DNA of 64,000 nt from Viridibacterium sp047600765 (GTDB lineage Bacteria; Pseudomonadota; Gammaproteobacteria; Burkholderiales; Rhodocyclaceae). Shown here in pieces: positions 57,879-64,000 of the stretch. The first letter of the stretch is position 1. Each line of letters starts with the position of its first letter. The notes under the pieces are model-generated. The model was not told where the DNA came from. It worked only from the letters and a program-made list of their open reading frames with translations, and made no database searches. Made by a program: the position numbers and the translations under genes. Location of the stretch: NCBI GenBank assembly GCA_047600765.1, contig JASGKF010000001.1:1798001-1862000 (forward strand). The letters run 5' to 3'.

Positions 57879-58202
57879 ATGAAGCGCCACCCGCTCCTCA
57901 TCCTCCTGCTCGTGCTGCTGCTCATCGCGCAGACCAGCACCAGCCTCGCTGACGGCATGCCACGCGTCGCAGCGGGGGACGCTTCACCCGCCCTGGCCGC
58001 CTGTCACACCGATCAAAGCAGCAAAACCCCGATCAGTATCGCGACCTGTCATGGCGATCTGGCGTGCTGCCAGATGCCTGCCGTCACTCCGGCGTTCGCA
58101 GCGCAACCCTTGCCGCGTGCTGAACCACCACGCCATGCGCATGCCGTCGTGCTGACCCTCGGCCCCGGCATCCAGCCCGACCTGCGCCCACCGCGCGCCT
58201 GA
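57879..58202 (+). CDS. Secreted Cys-containing small protein
   Basis: A 107-residue protein with a strong signal peptide (to about SLADG). The mature part has cysteines at ACHTD, ATCHGDLACCQMP and a His/Pro-rich tail. A resemblance to the DUF2946 group is faint. It precedes a Met/His-tailed membrane protein and may be involved in metal handling. Function not established. Confidence 0.55.
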   Translation: MKRHPLLILLLVLLLIAQTSTSLADGMPRVAAGDASPALAACHTDQSSKTPISIATCHGDLACCQMPAVTPAFAAQPLPRAEPPRHAHAVVLTLGPGIQPDLRPPRA

Positions 58203-58277
58203 GCCACATCTCCCATCCCCGCATCCCGCAGGCCTGACCCCGTCACGCCCGCCAAACCACCATTCCGGAGATTCCTC

Positions 58278-58787
58278 ATGTCCATGACGCACTACATGGC
58301 GCTGCTCGCCGACAACCAACCCTGGAACCTGATCCTGTTCATGGCCATCCCGGTCATCCTCGCCGAGACCGTCGCCATCACCGAACTGTTCATCCTCTTC
58401 ACACGCCAGCTGCACGGCACACTGCGGCAGATCAACCGCGCCGCCAGCATTGCCGGCGGCCTCTACTTCACCGGGGTCTTCGTCTACCTGATGCTCAACG
58501 CCGTCGTGCCCATCACCAGCAGCAGCACATGGCGCGGGCCCGCCGACGTCATCGCCGTCGGCTTCTACCTCGCCGGCATCATCCCTCTCGGCGGCCTCGC
58601 CCTGCTCGACCTCGGCCTCATCGGCCACGGGCGTGACGACGAAAGCAAGCTGCGCCTGCATGCCATCCTCGTCGCCGTCTTCCTGGTGGTGGCGCACATC
58701 GCCATGATCTTCGGCATGCTCGACCCGGCTGTCATGGGGAGCGCTGCACCGGTGATGGAGCACGCCATGCCGGGCATGGCGCACTGA
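58278..58787 (+). CDS. Membrane protein with Met/His-rich C-terminus
   Basis: A 169-residue protein with about five membrane helices and a C-terminal tail PVMEHAMPGMAH rich in Met and His, which might bind copper. Acidic and glutamate-bearing helix 2 (VILAETVAITELF) is notable. A strong ribosome site (cggag) precedes the ATG. It lies 75 bases after a small secreted Cys-rich protein. I do not recognise the family with certainty. Confidence 0.6.
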   Translation: MSMTHYMALLADNQPWNLILFMAIPVILAETVAITELFILFTRQLHGTLRQINRAASIAGGLYFTGVFVYLMLNAVVPITSSSTWRGPADVIAVGFYLAGIIPLGGLALLDLGLIGHGRDDESKLRLHAILVAVFLVVAHIAMIFGMLDPAVMGSAAPVMEHAMPGMAH

Positions 58788-58931
58788 GCCTGTCAGGCCG
58801 CTCGCCGGACTATCCGGCAGCGGCCTACGCGCTTGAAAAACATTTACATGGCGCAGGTTGCAGCCCGCAATTCAGGCCATGTACCCTCCCGCGCACAGCC
58901 TGACCAACAAGGCTGCACAGGGGAGAGAACG

Positions 58932-59888
58932 ATGGCAACACAACACATGCGCCGCACGCTGCTTGGCTGCGCGCTCGGCTTGTCGCTCGGTCTGGGCGCA
59001 CCCGCCAGTCACGCCATCGTCGGCGGCTCGGGAGCGGACACCAGCTCGTTCTGGTCCGGTGTCGTCGAAGTGGGTGGCGCCTCCGGCGTGCTGCTCAGCT
59101 CCGGCTACATCCTCACCGCCGGCCATGTCGCCTATGGCGCGATCACCGACCCCTCCAGCCTGAGCATCACTTTCGTCATCAACGGCGTGCAAACCTCAGT
59201 CGCCGCCGAAGCGATCTACGTCGACGGCTTCAACTGGAGCACCGACAGCAGCGGCCGCTACAACAACGACATCGCCCTCATCAAGCTCGCCACAGCAGCG
59301 CCGACCGGTGCCACCAGCTACGACCTCTACAGCGGCGCGGCCGCAACAGGCAGCACGGTCACCATGGTCGGCTTCGGCAACACCGGCACCGGCGCTAGCG
59401 GCGAAACGAACGGCACTTATGGCACCCGTTATATCGGTAGCAACCGCATCGACAAGCTCTATGCCGACAGCAACAGCAGCGGCACAGCTGGCTACACCGG
59501 CCTGACGGAAATCGTCGAGTTCGATTTTGATGGCGGCGGCAAAAACGCCTATCCCACCTCCAGCGCCACCAGCGCTGAAGCCCAATACGGCAGCGGCGAC
59601 TCCGGCAGCCCCATGTTCATCCAGTCCGGCGGGCAATGGCTGCTCTACGGCATCGCCTCGTATCACGGCCAGACCTGCGCGGTCGCCATCAGCGGCGTCT
59701 GCCAGACGCCTTACTCGCTGTCGGCTTCTTCCTTCGGCTCGATCGGCGGCGCCACCTACGCCCCTGCCTATACCGAATGGATCAACACCACCATCGCCGC
59801 CGTGCCCGAACCGCATGGCTGGATGCTGCTGCTGGGTGGACTGGGCGTGCTGGCCCTGCGCAAGCGCCGCCTCCAGGCAAACCGCTAA
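58932..59888 (+). CDS. Trypsin-like serine protease with PEP-CTERM sorting signal
   Basis: A 318-residue S1-type protease. A signal peptide ends near ASHA and mature protein starts IVGG-like (IVGGSGAD). Catalytic residues are His65 (LTAGHV), Asp113 (NNDIAL) and Ser224 (GDSGSP). The C-terminus has the exosortase target: Pro292-Glu293-Pro294, a membrane helix and a basic tail (RKRR). An exosortase would cut the anchor after sorting. No exosortase gene is in the window, but eps genes of the exosortase-associated type are. The ATG at 58932 follows ggggagag. Confidence 0.88.
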   Translation: MATQHMRRTLLGCALGLSLGLGAPASHAIVGGSGADTSSFWSGVVEVGGASGVLLSSGYILTAGHVAYGAITDPSSLSITFVINGVQTSVAAEAIYVDGFNWSTDSSGRYNNDIALIKLATAAPTGATSYDLYSGAAATGSTVTMVGFGNTGTGASGETNGTYGTRYIGSNRIDKLYADSNSSGTAGYTGLTEIVEFDFDGGGKNAYPTSSATSAEAQYGSGDSGSPMFIQSGGQWLLYGIASYHGQTCAVAISGVCQTPYSLSASSFGSIGGATYAPAYTEWINTTIAAVPEPHGWMLLLGGLGVLALRKRRLQANR

Positions 59889-59897
59889 CGCACAGCC

Positions 59898-60437
59898 TCA
59901 ACGAGGACGACGCATCACGATACCGTCCTGCACCGTCTCTGCATCTGGCCGGAAAAAGCCCGGCAAGCGCATGCACTCCGTGAAGCCCGCTGCGGTGTAG
60001 ATCCTGCGCGCCGAGGTCCAAGCCTCATTGACCAGCAGGAGAACCGCGCGCAGTTGCGGATGGTTCAACACCACGTGCGCGATGCCCGCCTCCAGCAACG
60101 CACCGCCCAGGCCACGTCCGCGAAATGCCGGCGCCAGTGTCATCGACGCGAGATACAACACCTCGCCCGTTGGCACGTGCCGCGCGCAGATGTCGTGGCC
60201 CAGCGCAAAGTCCGCTGCCACGAGCGCGACATCGTCTGCCCAAATCTCGGCAAACAGACAGCCCGCGACACGCTCACCGCACATCGCTATCAACGATCCC
60301 TGTGGAAAGTGCACGATGCGATGTGCGTACACCTCGCGCGCCTCGCTGTCGCCCGCGGCAAACCCGGCGCGCTCCATCTCCATGATGAGATCGAGATCAA
60401 CAACCGTGGCGGTACGGAGCAAGAGCGAGGAAGACAT
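59898..60437 (-). CDS. GNAT-family N-acetyltransferase
   Basis: A 179-residue GNAT enzyme. LRTATVVDLDLIMEMERAGF opens the fold, and the acetyl-CoA-binding motif is APAFRGRGLGGALLEAG. The C-terminal part has the beta-bulge ending AAGFTECMRL. Substrate unknown. It converges with the protease gene, with about 10 bases between them, so a terminator is absent or overlaps. Confidence 0.82.
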   Translation of the reverse strand: MSSSLLLRTATVVDLDLIMEMERAGFAAGDSEAREVYAHRIVHFPQGSLIAMCGERVAGCLFAEIWADDVALVAADFALGHDICARHVPTGEVLYLASMTLAPAFRGRGLGGALLEAGIAHVVLNHPQLRAVLLLVNEAWTSARRIYTAAGFTECMRLPGFFRPDAETVQDGIVMRRPR

Positions 60438-60458
60438 GATGCGTCTGATACGGGGCCG

Positions 60459-61097
60459 CTACGACCCGCCGGAATCCTGCGGATCTGCCTCCCGGATCTT
60501 CTCCAATCTCGCCTCCTGATCCTGAACGGCAGCCGTGCACACCGGATTGTTCCGGTAGTCATCAAACGGCGACAGCCTCAGGCTCCATGCGGGCCCGATC
60601 GGAGTCTCTGCTTCAGACGCATTGCACGACGACGCGTTAACACCTCCGCGCAGCCTGCGCCACACCCTATCCATCAGAGACCGGGCCACCGGCATGCTGA
60701 AGAGCATGCCGGTCTCGATATGCAGGTCATAAAAATAGTTGCCGTAGAAATGCAGGCGCAAACACGTCGCTGAGATCGGCCAATGCGTATCCAGGAGAAA
60801 GGAGCTATACATTGCCCCCAAGCCCGTCTCGGCAAGGGTATTGAACTGCTCATCGAGCAGCACGCAATCGCAGGACTCCTCGAACAGGCAGTCCTGCGAG
60901 AGCACCAGTAGATACCCCGCCGCGCAACGGTACTGCGCCTCGATCACATAGCCCGGCACAGTCCGCTGCGTGTCGCGCCCATCCACATACAGCCGGGTTT
61001 GCCGCGGCCACTTCTCGTAAGGCCCCTCGTGTTTTTCCAGCGACAGCGAAGAAATCTTCTGCATGCCCGCTGTCGCGCCAAGGGCATCGTCCGCCAT
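60459..61097 (-). CDS. Hypothetical protein paired with a metalloprotease
   Basis: A 212-residue cytoplasmic-looking protein with six or seven cysteines spread through it (DCLFEESCDCVLLDE is the clearest cluster). It begins MADDALGATAGMQ. It is coupled to the upstream metalloprotease by an ATGA overlap at 61097, so the two likely act together. Domain family not recognised. No signal peptide. Confidence 0.5.
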   Translation of the reverse strand: MADDALGATAGMQKISSLSLEKHEGPYEKWPRQTRLYVDGRDTQRTVPGYVIEAQYRCAAGYLLVLSQDCLFEESCDCVLLDEQFNTLAETGLGAMYSSFLLDTHWPISATCLRLHFYGNYFYDLHIETGMLFSMPVARSLMDRVWRRLRGGVNASSCNASEAETPIGPAWSLRLSPFDDYRNNPVCTAAVQDQEARLEKIREADPQDSGGS

Positions 61098-62140
61098 CAG
61101 AACGCCCCGCGCTCCGGCTCGCTATTCCACATCTCTGCACGCGGCGCCCAGGCCCCAGCCGGTTCACGCTCCAGCACCGCGCACACCGCGTCGCCGAGAT
61201 CCATGCCCAGATGCTCGCGTGCCGCCGCAGCGCCACCATCAGCAAGATCCGCTGCGCGTGCAAAGCCGCGAAAAGTCTCCCAGTCCTCAGCAAAGTGCGA
61301 CACGAGGATGCGCGCAAGGTCGTACGACAGCTCGTTGCCCTCGTCATTGCGCAGGAACGACTTGCCCGACCAGAACTGCTGGATCTCCTGCTCGCCCCAG
61401 AAGGCCAGATGGCGCGCATGCTGCCGGCGCGCGTCCGGCATGCCATGCGGTGACGGACACAGCCGGTTCTCCGTGTTCACCGCCAGTCCCTCGTTGAGCC
61501 AGGCCGGGATGGGCAGGTGCCCCAGACAGGCATGCGTCAGTTCGTGCGCAATCACCGGCTCGATGGTCTGCAGGTCATCCTTCACCGTCACGAAATGCCC
61601 GCAGCCCGCATGGATGTACATGCCGCTGCTGGCCGCAAACTCGCCCGCCGCCGGATAGACCTGCGCCACGTAACGGTAGTACGACTCCTGGTCGTCGAAT
61701 ACGATGAGGATGTCATGCCCCCAGGCTGGCGACTCCGCGACGCCGTCGAGCACGCGCACGATGCGCTGCACTGTGCGGTTGACGAAAGCCAGCGTCGCCT
61801 CCGCCACATTCGGCTCCAGTGACGACAGCAGGATTGCTGAATCCTGTTTGCGCAACTCGTAGCCATTACCCAAGGCATCGCGCAGATGCACCAGCCAGGC
61901 CAGCTCGCAATCGGCCCAGGCCTGCGCCTGTGCTTCGTCCGATGTGATGCTCTCTACCCAGCGTTCGGCGGCGGGCCAGTCCATCACGGGAAAACCATTC
62001 TCGGTGCGCAACGCCACCGAGAGATCGAATGCCGCAGCGCCGGGGGCTTCAAGTTGCGATGGTGGGGCAACCGTGATCAGGTCTGCAGCAGGAGCGGCTT
62101 TGGCGGACGGCTGGATAAGGGATTTAAGGAGCTTGAACAT
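61097..62140 (-). CDS. HExxH metalloprotease-like protein (gluzincin-type)
   Basis: A 347-residue protein with the zinc-site motif AHELTHACLGHLPIPAWLNEGLA: HELTH gives two His ligands and the catalytic Glu, and the Glu in NEGLA is the usual third ligand, a gluzincin pattern. The region before it includes HILIVFDDQESYYRYV-like sequence. No signal peptide. The start at 62140 (MFKLLKSL) is likely; a longer ATG start at 62170 is possible. It is paired with the unknown gene downstream. Substrate unknown. Confidence 0.72.
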   Translation of the reverse strand: MFKLLKSLIQPSAKAAPAADLITVAPPSQLEAPGAAAFDLSVALRTENGFPVMDWPAAERWVESITSDEAQAQAWADCELAWLVHLRDALGNGYELRKQDSAILLSSLEPNVAEATLAFVNRTVQRIVRVLDGVAESPAWGHDILIVFDDQESYYRYVAQVYPAAGEFAASSGMYIHAGCGHFVTVKDDLQTIEPVIAHELTHACLGHLPIPAWLNEGLAVNTENRLCPSPHGMPDARRQHARHLAFWGEQEIQQFWSGKSFLRNDEGNELSYDLARILVSHFAEDWETFRGFARAADLADGGAAAAREHLGMDLGDAVCAVLEREPAGAWAPRAEMWNSEPERGAF

Positions 62141-62182
62141 GAGAGGGGTCGGCGGATGGCTTCGGGACATCCACTCTAAGCA

Positions 62183-62941
62183 CTAGATAGGGAGCAGCCC
62201 CTTTGCGAGCTCAGGTATCCCGGGTAAAGACGGCTCACCCGGGAACCCGCCACAAGCAAAGCATCGACGCAGATAGTTGATGAAGCTCACATCACGCCCA
62301 TCGATCCTGCAGGTGGCATCCACGCTGTTGTCAGGAATGTAGATGCCGTACGACTCCCCTCCGCTTACATTGATCTTGTGAAGCGCGTCTGGTGCGAATG
62401 GAAGCGCAAAGCGCCCGACTGTTTCGACACCATACTCGGCAACATCTTCGCTCCAGGTGCGAAACGCATCCTCGAAATAATTTCTGGCTGATTCGCCGGG
62501 ATATCGATCTGCGTAAGCACTCAACTCGAACTCGACAACCAGCGCATCCGTCTGCATGTCGCGCTCTGGCCAGGCCGGATGATTGCCGAGGAAGTTCACA
62601 TCACCGACATGCTCGATCCAGCCAACAAGCGTCAGTGGCAACGGGCCAATCAATGCTTCAAGGAACCCGACGAGTGCCGGCGCGTTCTTACTCGGAGGTA
62701 CGTGCGGTGTGTTATGGGCATAGCTATCGGAACCCGTGTCCACGAACTCATAGCCCGCGCTGTTCAGACGACTGGCCAGCAATTCGACGTTCTGCTTGAC
62801 CCTGCGCATGGACTCGTCCACGACCTGCCTGATTTCGGCCTCGATAGAGGAACCGCGTGAAACAGGGCCGAGCTCATGGAGCTCTTGCCAGACCGCAAGC
62901 TCCTCCCCCTTACGGTATCTCTCGATCCATCTATTTGACAA
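62183..62941 (-). CDS. Hypothetical protein, unknown
   Basis: A 252-residue acidic protein, cytoplasmic by appearance. It opens NRWIERYRKGEELAVWQELHELG, has a middle block EHVGDVNFLGNHPAWP and a C-terminal pair of cysteines (RRCFACGGFPGE). No family recognised. The gene is isolated by gaps on both sides and is somewhat lower in GC than the surroundings, which may indicate transfer. Confidence 0.5.
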   Translation of the reverse strand: MSNRWIERYRKGEELAVWQELHELGPVSRGSSIEAEIRQVVDESMRRVKQNVELLASRLNSAGYEFVDTGSDSYAHNTPHVPPSKNAPALVGFLEALIGPLPLTLVGWIEHVGDVNFLGNHPAWPERDMQTDALVVEFELSAYADRYPGESARNYFEDAFRTWSEDVAEYGVETVGRFALPFAPDALHKINVSGGESYGIYIPDNSVDATCRIDGRDVSFINYLRRCFACGGFPGEPSLPGIPELAKGLLPI

Positions 62942-63040
62942 CGCGCCCTCTCTTCTTCTTTTCGCAACAGTGGGCTCTCATGAACCATCCTTGCGGGTTA
63001 ACTCTCTAGCTGCGCAGGAGGGCCATGTTCTCAATCCGTT
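62942..63040. other. Short AT-richer gap
   Basis: About 100 bases between two minus-strand genes, distinctly lower in GC than the average of the window. It should contain a promoter for the downstream gene. No feature was recognised. Confidence 0.3.
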
Positions 63041-63532
63041 CTACGCACCATTTGCGAAAGAAACGGTTGAGTACTCACACATAAACTGCACCATTCTAAG
63101 TAACGGGTATTGCTCGGGAACGGCAGAGCTTGCAACTCGTTGAGTACGTAGCTCTTGAACAACTGGATGAAGAAATTCTGACACCGTCATGACCCTGCCA
63201 CCAGCTAATTGGGTGCGTGGGCTTACCTTCAAAAGCCCAAACAATGCGATCTGATCAATTCCCATTCCACGCTTAAAACCGGGAATCATGCTGGGTATGA
63301 ACTTGCGACCGGCTTCAAATTTTTTTAAGTACCGACGCTCTCGCTCACTCCAAGAATGTGCATCCATAGAGGGCTCAACGTGAACTATGTGCATCGTTGT
63401 TGGATGAAAAGCAACGATATCCAACTCACATTCGTATCCACCCTTGTCGCGAGCACCAACAAGAGTATTTCGCCTTACAAAGTAGCCTTGATACTCGTAC
63501 CACTCAAAAGTTAACTGCTCAAGAAAGTTCAT
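63041..63532 (-). CDS. PD-(D/E)XK nuclease-like protein, unknown
   Basis: A 163-residue protein with a nuclease-fold pattern in its first half: EWYEYQGYFVRRN, then GYECELDIVAFHP followed by HIVHVEPSMD. This acidic E-x-E-L-D...H-V-E arrangement resembles the core of restriction-endonuclease-like folds. The second half is helical. The ATG at 63532 is preferred over the longer start. Lower GC than flanks. It may be a small nuclease from mobile DNA; the assignment is tentative. Confidence 0.5.
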   Translation of the reverse strand: MNFLEQLTFEWYEYQGYFVRRNTLVGARDKGGYECELDIVAFHPTTMHIVHVEPSMDAHSWSERERRYLKKFEAGRKFIPSMIPGFKRGMGIDQIALFGLLKVSPRTQLAGGRVMTVSEFLHPVVQELRTQRVASSAVPEQYPLLRMVQFMCEYSTVSFANGA

Positions 63533-63561
63533 CCAACTCTCCACGACAAATCCGTTTTGCT

Positions 63562-64000
63562 TTATCCCTCAAACAAATCCGCCGCCCCATCCCCGCGCGG
63601 CTGCACCAAACCAAAGTGCCGCCAGATCGCCGGGGTCGCGACACGCCCGCGCGGTGTGCGTTGCAGATAGCCCTGCTGGATGAGATAGGGCTCAAGCACG
63701 TCCTCGATGGTGTCGGGTGCTTCGCCGATGGCGGCGGCAAGGTTGTCGAGGCCGACGGGGCCGCCGTTGAATTTCTCGAGCATGGCGCTGAGCATCTTGC
63801 GGTCCATGAGATCGAGGCCGAGGTGGTCGACGTCGAGCATGACCAGCGCGGCATCGGCGACGGCCTTGGTGATGCGGCCGTCGGCCTTCACTTCGGCGTA
63901 GTCACGGCAACGGCGCAGGAGTCTGTTCGCGATACGCGGGGTGCCGCGTGAGCGGCGGGCGATTTCGAAGGCGCCTTCGTCGTCGATGCCGACCTCGAGC
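63562..64000 (-). CDS. ruvB: Holliday junction branch migration helicase RuvB, partial (C-terminal part)
   Basis: The frame runs off the right edge of the window, so the 5' part is missing. It contains ARRSRGTPRIANRLLRR (sensor II region), then DHLGLDLMDRKMLSAML and the C-terminal winged helix ending RTPRGRVATPAIWRHFGL, diagnostic of RuvB. Walker A and B lie outside. It drives branch migration together with RuvA. ruvA and ruvC are probably just beyond the window. Confidence 0.93.
   Translation of the reverse strand, partial: LEVGIDDEGAFEIARRSRGTPRIANRLLRRCRDYAEVKADGRITKAVADAALVMLDVDHLGLDLMDRKMLSAMLEKFNGGPVGLDNLAAAIGEAPDTIEDVLEPYLIQQGYLQRTPRGRVATPAIWRHFGLVQPRGDGAADLFEG

Noticed and set aside
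58845..58880. Sigma-54 promoter before the PEP-CTERM protease
   Set aside because: A GG and GC pair is near tggcgcaggttgca, but the spacing is eight rather than ten bases.
1..64000. tRNA, rRNA, CRISPR and intact insertion sequences
   Set aside because: I looked for T-loop-type sequences, regularly spaced repeats and transposase-like frames and found none convincing. A covariance or profile search would be decisive.

Overview
The window is high-GC, densely packed bacterial DNA with few gaps. Gene content points to a betaproteobacterium, probably Rhodocyclales or Burkholderiales. It carries an EpsE/EpsF/EpsG polysaccharide set of the exosortase-linked (methanolan) type, a protein with a genuine PEP-CTERM tail, an NsrR regulon, two sigma-54 promoter matches, and housekeeping genes (pyrE, xthA, pepN, ruvB). 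Both ends are cut: the exosortase part of the eps locus probably lies to the left, and ruvB is cut at the right edge.

Region 1 (1-20.4 kb) is one long plus-strand exopolysaccharide locus. It encodes export and chain-length machinery (epsE, epsF, epsG), a Wzy-like polymerase, five glycosyltransferases, a pyruvyl transferase, a flippase and a Tat-exported GH16 hydrolase. Embedded in it is a compact acyl-modification cassette: MBOAT acyltransferase, SGNH protein, acyl carrier protein, MaoC, SDR and FkbH. This resembles the Dlt D-alanylation system with the adenylating enzyme replaced by FkbH. A sigma-54 promoter match lies upstream of epsE.

Region 2 (20.4-34.1 kb) begins with a pair of LprI-like secreted proteins. 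Next is a divergent envelope/polyamine-like cluster: a Tat-exported flavin oxidoreductase and a membrane SpeE homologue on one strand, and DUF350, SPFH-SHOCT, DUF4178, a 51-residue secreted peptide and SpeD on the other. A histidine kinase/FixJ-type regulator pair with a heme-binding HbpS/GlcG protein follows, then a periplasmic ankyrin protein. A lower-GC island of small minus-strand genes (TIGR02391-like, small secreted protein, GIY-YIG) looks like acquired, cassette-type DNA. A hemerythrin follows.

Region 3 (34.2-46.3 kb) is metabolic and respiratory. It holds pepN, a nitric-oxide response cluster (alternative oxidase, group III truncated globin, nsrR) with two near-identical NsrR-like operators, a MerR-type regulator with small membrane proteins and a cysteine hydrolase, and a nitrite/formate channel with a kinase/phosphatase. 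The channel gene appears controlled by a sigma-54 promoter and a transcription attenuator. DoxX, a DsbA-like protein and a RutE/HadB-type nitroreductase follow.

Region 4 (46.4-64 kb) is mixed chromosomal backbone. It includes a frameshifted LON-domain gene, a MidA methyltransferase, pyrE/xthA, a degenerate HD-GYP protein, an EamA transporter, a TSUP transporter, two paralogous periplasmic binding proteins flanking a methyltransferase, a lytic transglycosylase, a PEP-CTERM trypsin-like protease, a GNAT, an unknown protein paired with a HExxH metalloprotease, two unknown genes (one nuclease-like), and the 3' part of ruvB.

I recognised no tRNA, rRNA, CRISPR array or intact insertion sequence. 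Where I moved a start codon, the reason is given with the gene.
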